Positions 23,991-32,272 of a DNA stretch of 50,216 nt are shown here, in pieces (the first letter of the stretch is position 1; the number at the start of each line of letters is the position of its first letter). The notes below the pieces were generated by a model, which worked only from the letters and a program-made list of their open reading frames with translations, had not been told where the DNA came from and made no database searches. The stretch is from an uncultured Candidatus Melainabacteria bacterium (lineage in GTDB: Bacteria > Cyanobacteriota > Vampirovibrionia > Gastranaerophilales > Gastranaerophilaceae): assembly GCA_934699705.1 (NCBI GenBank), contig CAKUXD010000010.1, forward strand, positions 1 through 50,216. The letters are read 5' to 3'. Both the position numbers and the translations under genes were made by a program.

Positions 23991-24914
23991 TTAAAACAAC
24001 TTATCCACTACATCACCATCTGAACCACCGTTCAATTTTACTGGCAAATTAATCTTCTTTATAGAATCATTTAGATTATTAATTCCAAACAACAAATTTT
24101 CCATATAAGGAATTAATGATTTAGAAACGCTACTATCAAGAGCAACTTTAAACTGTTCTGGCAATTTATTCAACAAAATTGTTAAATTACTATTTTGAAT
24201 TTTTGTTTCTTTTAACAACTCAATAAGGAATTTTTCTGAAGAAATATTATCAAATAACCCGTAAAGAAGTTCTTGAACTTTTTGCATTGGTACTCTACAC
24301 ATTTTATTATAGTAAAGTTTTTCAAAAAACATGAAAATCAAAGATGCACTAACTGCAAGCACAGAACACAAAGCTGCAATCTGCATGCTTCCCATCAAAT
24401 TTGCAACTGACGCTATTGTAGTATCTTGATTTGAAAAATCAACATGAGTAAACGCTATCGCAATGTTTAAAAATGTAAATAATGGTCCTAAACCTGTTAA
24501 AATTGTCGGTGCAATTTGAACAAATTTATTATTATATTTTGAAGTTACCAAAGAGTCTTCATTAAAGAAGTACAATGGGTCAACCGTTGTTTGAATACTA
24601 TTTACGGCTTGTGAAACATTCTGAAAAGCAACACTATTATCTTGCTTTTTTATTGCAACAGACTCTGAAAAAACTAAAGTATTTCTAAATTCATGCCAAA
24701 CGCTGGAAATATAAGCATTCTGAGAAATAACTTTATCAAATTCACCAAATCTGTACGATAAATCGGATTTTTTAAATTTGCTTAAAAAATTAATTAACCA
24801 AGCTAAATTTGTGTTTACATAAGAAAATTTCTTCACTACAAACACAATTGATGAAATAAAAGCTGCAAGAATAATCAATATTGCAGGATCAAAAATAAAC
24901 TTTACAAAATTCAT
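23991..24914 (-). CDS. MotA/TolQ/ExbB-like proton-channel protein (ZorA-like)
   Basis: 307 residues with three hydrophobic segments: about residues 9-28, 132-158 and 178-206. The second one (FVQIAPTILTGLGPLFTFLNIAIAF) matches the glycine-rich pore helix of ExbB/TolQ/ZorA proteins. After the third segment is a ~100-residue cytoplasmic C-terminus. Zorya ZorA normally has a longer tail. It starts a four-gene operon (this gene, OmpA-like, DUF711, small protein). The upstream region has AGAGGT five bases before the ATG and TATAAT farther up. No ZorC, ZorD or ZorE is seen beside it, so a defence role is not established. Confidence 0.7.
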   Translation of the reverse strand: MNFVKFIFDPAILIILAAFISSIVFVVKKFSYVNTNLAWLINFLSKFKKSDLSYRFGEFDKVISQNAYISSVWHEFRNTLVFSESVAIKKQDNSVAFQNVSQAVNSIQTTVDPLYFFNEDSLVTSKYNNKFVQIAPTILTGLGPLFTFLNIAIAFTHVDFSNQDTTIASVANLMGSMQIAALCSVLAVSASLIFMFFEKLYYNKMCRVPMQKVQELLYGLFDNISSEKFLIELLKETKIQNSNLTILLNKLPEQFKVALDSSVSKSLIPYMENLLFGINNLNDSIKKINLPVKLNGGSDGDVVDKLF

Positions 24915-24962
24915 ATCTACCTCTTATAATTCAAGATTATATCATAATATAAAAAAAAACAA

Positions 24963-24990
24963 TTGATTTTTAACAAAAAGATTGTACAAT
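24963..24990 (+). promoter_or_regulatory. Promoter of the zinc-ribbon/cyclase-like gene (leaderless)
   Basis: TTGATT, 16 bases, TACAAT, with the ATG beginning six bases after the -10. No Shine-Dalgarno sequence follows. The divergent promoter for the ZorA-like gene overlaps this region. Confidence 0.55.
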
Positions 24991-24996
24991 TAAAGA

Positions 24997-27900
24997 ATGG
25001 AATGTCCAAAATGTGGTTTTAAAATTAATGATGACACAACTGTTTGTCCCAATTGCAAAAAGGTATTAAAGCTTATTTGTCCTATTTGCAAAACCGTAAA
25101 CAAGACAAACACTTGTACTAATTGTGGCTTTATAATTGTTAACAAATGTCATCAATGTGGAAAAATTAATCCTACAATTGCAGGTAGATGCTCAAAATGC
25201 GGATTTGACACCAATGTAAGCGCAATTTTGCAAGGCTCTAACATTGATGAATTTGCCTGCGTTTCTATTGATTTTCCTAATTTAGAGGACATGAAACAAA
25301 TTCTCGGTTCTAGCAGGTTGTTTGAAAAATTTAAAACAAAACTAAATGGATTAATTTCAGACTATGTAAAATCAATTGGGGTAAAAAGACAAATTATCGG
25401 AAGTACGCATATTATCCGTTTCAACAAGGATTATACCTACTCTGCGTCAGCAAAAAATGCGGTTAAAGCCTCTGTTGATATTCTAAATTTGATTACACAC
25501 CTAAATCACAAACTGACAGAAACTAAAGACTCTCAATTAAAATGTAACATTGCTATTTTAAAACGTAATGCTTACGCTTCAAACGAAGATTATAAATCAG
25601 GTATCAATATTCAATTACTTTACCAAAACATTGGTGCACCTAAAAAACTACTAAAAAATCTTCAATTGATTACTGATGGTAGTATTTATGAGGTTGTTGG
25701 AAATGATTTACCAATGAACTCTATCGGCATGGTTAGGGTTAAAAATCAAAGCATTTTTCTATATGAGTTAGAATTAAAAGATTTCATAAAAGAAGATAAT
25801 GATGAAGATACAGATATTAATGATATTCAAATTCCAGATATAATTCAAGATCAACAAGAAATCTTTGAAAATGAAGATACAATTTATGACATGGACGGAA
25901 TTAATTTTGATGAAATTCACTGCAATTTTTCTAAAGAAATTACACAGGGTTTAAGCAGTAAACTTACACAATTTTTGATGTCTAAACGTCGTAATATTAT
26001 TGTAGTTAAGGGTAAACAAGAATTTTTCCCTCGCACGCTTGAAGTTATTGACAAAATCAAACAAAATAAAATTTTTCAAAACGTCATTAAAGTTACTTGT
26101 TATGACGACATGAAGTATAAACCTTACGGCTTCTTTAATGACTTATTATTTGGACTTTACGGATTTAATACAACTGGAAAATTAAAAGATTGCAATAATT
26201 TTTCTGTAATAAATACTATTGACAAATCAGGTTATTTAAAAGATTTAGTTAATCTAAACGTTCATGAAGTTTCTCACCCAGAAGAAGTTAGAACTGGACT
26301 ATTTGAGGCTTTTGAAAAGGTTATCAACAATCAGAAAAAATCTTTAGTCATTATTGAAAACATTGAAAAAATTGATGACACTTCGTTTGAATTATTACAA
26401 GAATTATTGAAAAAATTTGAACAAAATGAAATTAGTTACTTAATTTTTGCAGACAAAGATTTCAGCTTACACAAAACCTCTCATTTCTTGTTAAGGAAAC
26501 AAGAATATACAGAAATTACGCTAAAACCGACTCCAATTAAAACTTTCATTGAGGCTAATGCAAACTTGTGTAAAAACATTTTAGATTCCTTTTACATGCA
26601 AAAAATTTCAAAGAACACAAAAGGTTCGCAAATGTACTTTATGCAAGCTCTTGTGCATTTAATAGATTTGGGGGTTTTTGCGGTAGAAAAAGGAAGTTTA
26701 GTAGTTGATAAATCAGAAACAGTAGTATTTCCAACCACTTTAGACGAATTAATTCAAAAAAGACTAATTTTCTTAAAAAATCAAGACGAAAACTTGTTCA
26801 AATTCTTCGCTTGCATTTTATTGATTGGTCCTCAACTTGATTTAGCATCTATTAAATTATTTAACAGCCCAAAAGTTGATGATTACTTGAGTATACTAGA
26901 TAATAAAGGCTTTATTTATAGTGCAAATGGCGTAATTCAAGTTCAAAACTACAATTTATACTATGAAAACCTGCTTAAAATAATGACCTTTGAAGAAAAA
27001 AGAAGCATTGCAAACTACTTAATAACCTTCTGTTTCAAGGACAATACTGCAAATCCAATATTAGCAAAATTATACTCACTAATCGAAAACAATAAGAATG
27101 AATTTGTTCAATGGGAAAATTTATCAAATATTAACCGTTCATTAGGGGATTTCAGCGCATATTTGAATTGTAGTTTACAAGTTTTAAAACTTCTCGATAA
27201 CAATATTAATGAATATTCAGGAAAATCCATTGATGAATACAGAATTGAAGTTTACGAAAACATTGCAAGTTTACTTTACAAGTACACACCTGAAAAAATT
27301 GCAAATATCACACAAACAATTCTTGATAATCTTGAAAAAGGCATGAAAGACAAAAAAGTCATAAACTTGTGCAACAAGATAATGCAAGGCTGTATTATTT
27401 CTGGAAACTATAACCACGCATTACTTATGGCTCACAAGATATTATCAAGGTTTGAAAATGCTGATATTAATCCGAATAGTCCGGAATTTAATATTAATGC
27501 ACTAATGATTTCACTCGTAAAAATTGAAATTTTATTTAACGTTGGTAATCTTGAAGAATGTATTGAATTGGGTGAAGATTTGTTTAACATAATAGAAAAC
27601 AATCGAATTGACGCTTTACAACCAAAATCTTTGCCTGAAAATCAATTCTATGACTTAATTACAAACTCTGCTGGATATGTTATGTTTGCAAAAATTCTTC
27701 AATTAAAAGAAGACACTTTCAAGTTCTGTGAATTAATTGAACGAGTTTTAACAACTATACCAAATTCCTTCAAAATGTTTGCAGATATAGACAATTTAAT
27801 TCATAACAAACCAATAATCACAGATATCAAGCAACCAATAAATCAAAATGAAAAATTTGCTAAATTTTTAATAAATATAATTAAAGCATTTTCTATTGAA

Positions 27901-28347
27901 AAATCAAATCCTGAAAACTTTGCAACAACAATTTACGAAGCAAAATTAGGTGCAAAAGAAAATAACTTACATCAGCTAGAATTATTCTGCGACTTGATGA
28001 TTGGGTATTCATACTTTAAACTTGGAAAATTCAAAAAATCTGCATCTATCTACAATAGTGTACTTGAAACCTCAATGAACCACGGGTTAAAGAATATCAC
28101 ATACCTTTGCTGGTATTTAATCGCCGAATTGTCATTGACTTTTAAAGACTTAGGTACAGCTTCAGGATTGATTAATAACGCAATTGTTGAATTAGAAAAT
28201 AATCGTAATGGCAACATGTACATTTTAATGTTGTATAAAAATATTTACGCAAAAATATTAAAAATGAAAAATGAAGACACTCAAGCAGATTTTTGTTATA
28301 ATCAAGCTAAACAAATTTCAGAAAGATATCACTTAAATTTAAAATAA
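24997..28347 (+). CDS. Zinc-ribbon, degenerate class-III-cyclase-like and NTPase-like multidomain protein
   Basis: 1116 residues. N-terminal part (1-75): four CxxC zinc-ribbon knuckles (CPKC, CPNC, CPIC, CTNC, CHQC, CSKC). About 85-260: a block built like a class III nucleotide cyclase (VSIDFPNLE, then INIQLLYQNIGAPKKLLKNLQLITDGSIYEVV and IGMVRVKNQSIFLYEL). The first metal Asp (SIDF) is present, but the second acidic position is Ser (IIGSTH), so it is probably inactive. About 325-510: an AAA/STAND-like region with SLVIIENIEKID in the Walker B position, but VVKGKQEFFPRT in place of Walker A. The C-terminal ~500 residues are helical, TPR-like. Cyclase-NTPase-TPR proteins with double zinc ribbons are known signalling proteins; here catalysis looks lost. 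It is divergent from the ZorA-like gene (82 bp). Confidence 0.75.
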   Translation: MECPKCGFKINDDTTVCPNCKKVLKLICPICKTVNKTNTCTNCGFIIVNKCHQCGKINPTIAGRCSKCGFDTNVSAILQGSNIDEFACVSIDFPNLEDMKQILGSSRLFEKFKTKLNGLISDYVKSIGVKRQIIGSTHIIRFNKDYTYSASAKNAVKASVDILNLITHLNHKLTETKDSQLKCNIAILKRNAYASNEDYKSGINIQLLYQNIGAPKKLLKNLQLITDGSIYEVVGNDLPMNSIGMVRVKNQSIFLYELELKDFIKEDNDEDTDINDIQIPDIIQDQQEIFENEDTIYDMDGINFDEIHCNFSKEITQGLSSKLTQFLMSKRRNIIVVKGKQEFFPRTLEVIDKIKQNKIFQNVIKVTCYDDMKYKPYGFFNDLLFGLYGFNTTGKLKDCNNFSVINTIDKSGYLKDLVNLNVHEVSHPEEVRTGLFEAFEKVINNQKKSLVIIENIEKIDDTSFELLQELLKKFEQNEISYLIFADKDFSLHKTSHFLLRKQEYTEITLKPTPIKTFIEANANLCKNILDSFYMQKISKNTKGSQMYFMQALVHLIDLGVFAVEKGSLVVDKSETVVFPTTLDELIQKRLIFLKNQDENLFKFFACILLIGPQLDLASIKLFNSPKVDDYLSILDNKGFIYSANGVIQVQNYNLYYENLLKIMTFEEKRSIANYLITFCFKDNTANPILAKLYSLIENNKNEFVQWENLSNINRSLGDFSAYLNCSLQVLKLLDNNINEYSGKSIDEYRIEVYENIASLLYKYTPEKIANITQTILDNLEKGMKDKKVINLCNKIMQGCIISGNYNHALLMAHKILSRFENADINPNSPEFNINALMISLVKIEILFNVGNLEECIELGEDLFNIIENNRIDALQPKSLPENQFYDLITNSAGYVMFAKILQLKEDTFKFCELIERVLTTIPNSFKMFADIDNLIHNKPIITDIKQPINQNEKFAKFLINIIKAFSIEKSNPENFATTIYEAKLGAKENNLHQLELFCDLMIGYSYFKLGKFKKSASIYNSVLETSMNHGLKNITYLCWYLIAELSLTFKDLGTASGLINNAIVELENNRNGNMYILMLYKNIYAKILKMKNEDTQADFCYNQAKQISERYHLNLK

Positions 28348-28358
28348 TTGGAGGGAAA

Positions 28359-29804
28359 ATGAAAGTTTTATTTGCCGCAGCGGAAGTTGCACCTTTTTCA
28401 AAAGTCGGCGGACTTGCAGACGTAGTTGGTAGTTTACCAAAAGAACTTGGTAAACATGCAGAAATAGCAATATTTACACCATTACATGGTTGTATTGATA
28501 GAGAAAAATTTGGAATAAAAGAATATCCAAATTCTGAAATGTGGATTACATTTGGAAATCAAGGACACAAATTTAAACTACATACCTGCAAATTACCTGA
28601 TACAAAAATTAATGTATTCTTTATTGAAAATGACTGGTATTTCGGTTGCTTTAAAGAAGTTTATCCAAAATATTTAGACACAAGATACGAACACGAAAGA
28701 TATGTAGCGTTCTCACTTGCTGTTTTAGAATACGCAAAAGCATTAAACTTCAAAGCTGATATTGTTCACACTCACGATTGGCATACTGCAATGATACCTA
28801 TGTTCATCAAAGCTAACTACAAATACGATGAATTCTGGAATCAAGCTAAAAACGTATTCCAAATTCATAACCTAGCTTATCAAGGAACTTGGCATGATGA
28901 TATTTTAGATTTTGCCAATATGAGAAAAGATATCGTATTTAACGAATGGGGCTTAGAACATTACGGAATGGTAAATTGGGTAAAAGGTGCTATAAACTAC
29001 TCTGATGCAATTCTTGTAGTATCACCAAAATACGCTCAAGAAATCCTAACTCCAGAATTTGGCGAAGGCATGGATTACACGCTAAGAATGAACCAACACA
29101 AAATTCATGGTATCTTAAATGGTATTGATTACTCAGCTTTTGACCCTAAAAAAGATAAAGCTTTAGTAAAAAATTATGACGCACGCTCAATTAAAAAGAA
29201 ACAAGAAAATAAAAAAGCAGTTTGCGAACATTTTGGATTAGAATATAATCCAGATAGACCTTTAGTTGCAATGATTTCAAGACTTGTAGATCAAAAAGGT
29301 ATTGATTTAATTAGAGCAGAAGAAGGCGAATTAATGAATATGCCTGCAGATTTTGTATTCTTAGGTTCTGGCGCAACTGAATACGAAAACTTATTAATTT
29401 GGCTATCTAATAACTCTGCAAATATCCGAGCTGAAATCGGTTATAACGCAAAACTTGCTAACCTAATCTATGCTGGCTCAGATTTATTCTTAATGCCATC
29501 AAGATTTGAACCTTGCGGATTAAGCCAATTAATCTCAATGCATTATGGCTCACTTCCTGTTGTAAGAGCAACTGGCGGGCTTGATGATACGGTTAAAGGT
29601 GAACCTATTGAAGAAGCAAATGGGTTTAAATTCTGGCGATACAACGGTTGGGATATGAAAGAAGCTCTTTATTATGCTATTAACATCTTTAGCAATAATA
29701 AAAAAGCCTTTGAAAAAATGCAAAAGAACGCTATGACAACTGATTTTAGCTGGAAAATTAGCGCACAAAAATATATGGATTTATATAAAAATTTATTAAA
29801 ATAA
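28359..29804 (+). CDS. glgA: Glycogen synthase
   Basis: 481 residues, GT5 family, transferring glucose from ADP-glucose to a growing glycogen chain. The ADP-glucose-binding KxGGL motif is at the N-terminus (SKVGGLADVVGSLPKEL, residues 14-30). HDWHTAMIP (about 138-146) and HNLAYQG follow. The C-terminal lobe has MISRLVDQKG and the acceptor-side PSRFEPCGLSQLISMHYGSLPVVRATGGL. Length matches bacterial GlgA (about 480). It has GGAGGG before the start and ends in a terminator at 29865-29895. It implies glycogen storage. Confidence 0.97.
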   Translation: MKVLFAAAEVAPFSKVGGLADVVGSLPKELGKHAEIAIFTPLHGCIDREKFGIKEYPNSEMWITFGNQGHKFKLHTCKLPDTKINVFFIENDWYFGCFKEVYPKYLDTRYEHERYVAFSLAVLEYAKALNFKADIVHTHDWHTAMIPMFIKANYKYDEFWNQAKNVFQIHNLAYQGTWHDDILDFANMRKDIVFNEWGLEHYGMVNWVKGAINYSDAILVVSPKYAQEILTPEFGEGMDYTLRMNQHKIHGILNGIDYSAFDPKKDKALVKNYDARSIKKKQENKKAVCEHFGLEYNPDRPLVAMISRLVDQKGIDLIRAEEGELMNMPADFVFLGSGATEYENLLIWLSNNSANIRAEIGYNAKLANLIYAGSDLFLMPSRFEPCGLSQLISMHYGSLPVVRATGGLDDTVKGEPIEEANGFKFWRYNGWDMKEALYYAINIFSNNKKAFEKMQKNAMTTDFSWKISAQKYMDLYKNLLK

Positions 29805-29864
29805 TTATTCTTAAATTCAGTTATATTGTCAAAAATACACTATTAACAAATGTAACAATCCATA

Positions 29865-29895
29865 AAAAATTGTCAGCCATGCTGGCAATTTTTTT
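29865..29895 (+). terminator. Rho-independent terminator after glgA
   Basis: AAAAATTGTCAGC and GCTGGCAATTTTT arms with a three-base loop, followed by T's. The downstream arm also supplies the GCAATTTTT motif of the next gene's promoter-like region. Confidence 0.8.
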
Positions 29896-29922
29896 ATTTA
29901 GGGGGCTTTAATCAGTATCAAT
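29885..29922 (+). promoter_or_regulatory. Promoter-like region upstream of DHH phosphoesterase gene
   Basis: GCAATTTTTTT (starting 61 bases before the ATG at 29946) and ATCAGTATCAAT (29911-29922). The same two blocks, in nearly the same positions, occur upstream of the HEAT-like gene at 46362; see findings. Confidence 0.45.
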
Positions 29923-29945
29923 TTACAAACTCGGAGTAGAAGGAA

Positions 29946-31274
29946 ATGAACGTAAACTCAATCAATGCAGTAAAAAACACGATGTACATGCCACAAGCAA
30001 AATCAGTTGTTGTAAAAAATGCACAATCTGATATAAAGCCAGCATACAACTTCAACGCATTAGATAAAATGGGTGCTTTAGGCAAAAGTTTAGTTAAACA
30101 GCCTCAAAAACAATTAGCAGTATCGTTCACAGGTTGGGCACCAGAACCTCATAACAAAGAAACCATTGAAAAAATGGTAAAAATCATTAAAGATCCAAAA
30201 GTTCAAAAAATTGCCATTTCCGGTCATACATCACCAGATGGCGATAGTTTTGGCTCTACCTTTGCTATGGCAAACTTAATTAACCAAGCAACAGGCAAAA
30301 AAGTTGATTTGTTTGTATTCGGCAACAACTTCCCTTCTCACTATAATTATTTGAATACAAATCCAGATGTAAATGTAATCGTTCATAAACCTGGAAAACC
30401 AGAACAAGCAGATGCAGTAGCGTCAAAATATGGTAAATACGATTTAGCAATTGCTTGTGATTGTGCTGAAACAAAATTAATGGCTCCAGATTACAGAAAA
30501 GGTGTTATGAACAAAGCAACTTATAGCTTTAAAATTGACCACCACCCATACAAAGAAGAATTTAATGAAAAATGGAATAAAACAATAAACAACAAATATG
30601 CAAGAACAGCAAACTTAATTGATGATTCTTTACCAGCAGCTGCTGAAATTACAATGCAATTTGTAGAACCTTTAGGATTAAAACCTGAAGAATTACGAAA
30701 AGAAACAAAAGATGCAATGTTTACTGGCATGTTGACTGATACAGGTTGTTTCAAATACGCAAATACCCCAATGACATTTGAAGATGCTGCATTGTTGATG
30801 AAATCTGGCGTTAATAATCGTGAAGTGAATTTAAACGCTATGGGTAACACTCCACAAATAGTTTTAGATGCTGAAAAAATCACATTAGATAAAATCCAAT
30901 ATTCAAATAACGGCAAAATTGCGTACTTCATTGAAGATGCAGACATAAAAGCAGCTAAAAAGGCTTGCAAAGAAGCTGGTTATCAACAAGAAGGTAAAGA
31001 CGCAGTAAAAGGCGTTTGTGGCAGACTTCCTGAAATTGAAGGTGTTGAAGTTGGATTTAAGGTTGCAGAATTTGGCGGTTCAGCAGCATTATCAATCAGA
31101 AGCAGAAGTTTTGATGTTTCTGAAATCGCTAGACAATACGGCGGTGGCGGACACAAAAACGCAGCTGCATTCCAAATTCCTAAAAACGGTCGTACAACTG
31201 AACAAACAGTTCAAGACTTCATTAAAGAATTAGCTCCAAAAATTGAAGCATTCGAAAAAGCTCAAAACAAATAA
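29946..31274 (+). CDS. NrnA-type DHH/DHHA1 phosphoesterase with N-terminal tail
   Basis: 442 residues. DHH-family phosphoesterase of the NrnA type (oligoribonuclease/pAp phosphatase). Motifs: SGHTSPDGDSFGS (about residues 97-109), DLAIACDCAE (the second DxD-containing strand), the DHH motif in KIDHHPYKEEF, and TGMLTDTGCFKY. The DHHA1 part ends with the glycine-rich QYGGGGHKNAAAFQIP. The first ~70 residues are a Lys/Gln/Ala-rich tail ending with AVSFTGW, not seen in ordinary NrnA. Similar tails ending in F(T/K)G are a feature I associate with Melainabacteria proteins; that is an inference. It stands between terminators, so it is transcribed alone. Confidence 0.88.
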   Translation: MNVNSINAVKNTMYMPQAKSVVVKNAQSDIKPAYNFNALDKMGALGKSLVKQPQKQLAVSFTGWAPEPHNKETIEKMVKIIKDPKVQKIAISGHTSPDGDSFGSTFAMANLINQATGKKVDLFVFGNNFPSHYNYLNTNPDVNVIVHKPGKPEQADAVASKYGKYDLAIACDCAETKLMAPDYRKGVMNKATYSFKIDHHPYKEEFNEKWNKTINNKYARTANLIDDSLPAAAEITMQFVEPLGLKPEELRKETKDAMFTGMLTDTGCFKYANTPMTFEDAALLMKSGVNNREVNLNAMGNTPQIVLDAEKITLDKIQYSNNGKIAYFIEDADIKAAKKACKEAGYQQEGKDAVKGVCGRLPEIEGVEVGFKVAEFGGSAALSIRSRSFDVSEIARQYGGGGHKNAAAFQIPKNGRTTEQTVQDFIKELAPKIEAFEKAQNK

Positions 31275-31293
31275 ATTAAAATATATAGTAATC

Positions 31294-31321
31294 AAAAGGC
31301 TTTCAATTGGAAGCCTTTTTT
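31294..31321 (+). terminator. Rho-independent terminator after DHH phosphoesterase gene
   Basis: AAAAGGCTT and AAGCCTTTT arms around an eight-base loop, followed by T's. Confidence 0.8.
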
Positions 31322-31399
31322 CTTGTAAAAAATTTTTTTTGTGTTTTAATATAATTACTGAGGAAAATCCTCTAGTCTAACGAAAGCAGGACAATTTAT

Positions 31400-32272
31400 T
31401 TGTCAAAAAACATCACTTTAGCTAAATTTGCAGGTTTTTGTTACGGTGTAAAGAGAGCCGTAGAAACAGTTAAGAAGCTAAAAGAAGAAAATAAAGATAA
31501 AAATGTATATGTTTTAGGCGAACTAATTCACAATTCTCAAGTAATTAAGGAATTAGATGAACTTGGTATTAAAACAGTTGACGAATTGCCTAAAAATGAA
31601 ACTGGAATTTGCGTTATAAGAAGTCATGGAGCTTCGCCTGAGGTTATTGAACAAATCAAAAATCAAGGATTTGAAGTTGTAGATTTAACTTGTCCTGACG
31701 TAAAAAAAGTTCAACAACAGGCGATACAACTGGCTCAAGAAGATAATTTTGTTGTTATCGTTGGTAAAGCTGAACACCCAGAAGTTGTTGCAATTAAAGC
31801 AAACGCAGAACAATTTACAAGTAACATTGCCGTAGCTACTGACATTGAAGAATTAAAATCAGTAGAAGACGCGATAAAAAAGAATAAAAAAGTCGGCGTT
31901 GTGGTTCAAACAACTCAAAGAATTGAAACTTTACAAAATATTTTATCTTACCTAACAACAATTACAAAAGAAATTCATCTTGTAAATACTATTTGCGCAA
32001 GCACAAGCATGCGTCAAAAAGAAGCAAAAGAACTTGCACAAACAAACGACCTTGTAATCGTTGTAGGCTCTAAAAAAAGCGCAAACACAACTCACTTGGC
32101 AGAAATTTTAACAGGAATTACTAACACTATCCATATTGAAACTGCCGAAGAATTAGACAATTATAAGGATTTAATATATAATTCTAAAAACATAGCAATT
32201 ACAGCTGGAGCGTCAACTCCACAAAACTTGATAGATAATGTATATAAAAAAATAGAAGGAGGTCAGGAATGA
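31400..32272 (+). CDS. ispH: 4-hydroxy-3-methylbut-2-enyl diphosphate reductase (TTG start)
   Basis: 290 residues. IspH/LytB reduces HMBPP to IPP and DMAPP in the last MEP-pathway step. Fe-S cysteines are seen in AKFAGFCYGVKRAVE (residue 13), in DLTCPDVKK (about 97) and in VNTICASTSMRQKEA (about 197). The starting codon is TTG at 31400, preceded by AGCAGG. The 3' end overlaps rpsA by four bases (ATGA). The ispH-rpsA arrangement is known from Clostridia and other bacteria, where the two are sometimes fused. Confidence 0.96.
   Translation: MSKNITLAKFAGFCYGVKRAVETVKKLKEENKDKNVYVLGELIHNSQVIKELDELGIKTVDELPKNETGICVIRSHGASPEVIEQIKNQGFEVVDLTCPDVKKVQQQAIQLAQEDNFVVIVGKAEHPEVVAIKANAEQFTSNIAVATDIEELKSVEDAIKKNKKVGVVVQTTQRIETLQNILSYLTTITKEIHLVNTICASTSMRQKEAKELAQTNDLVIVVGSKKSANTTHLAEILTGITNTIHIETAEELDNYKDLIYNSKNIAITAGASTPQNLIDNVYKKIEGGQE

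Noticed and set aside
21576..24914. Complete Zorya defence system
   Set aside because: ZorC, ZorD or ZorE genes are absent, and the ZorA-like tail is short.
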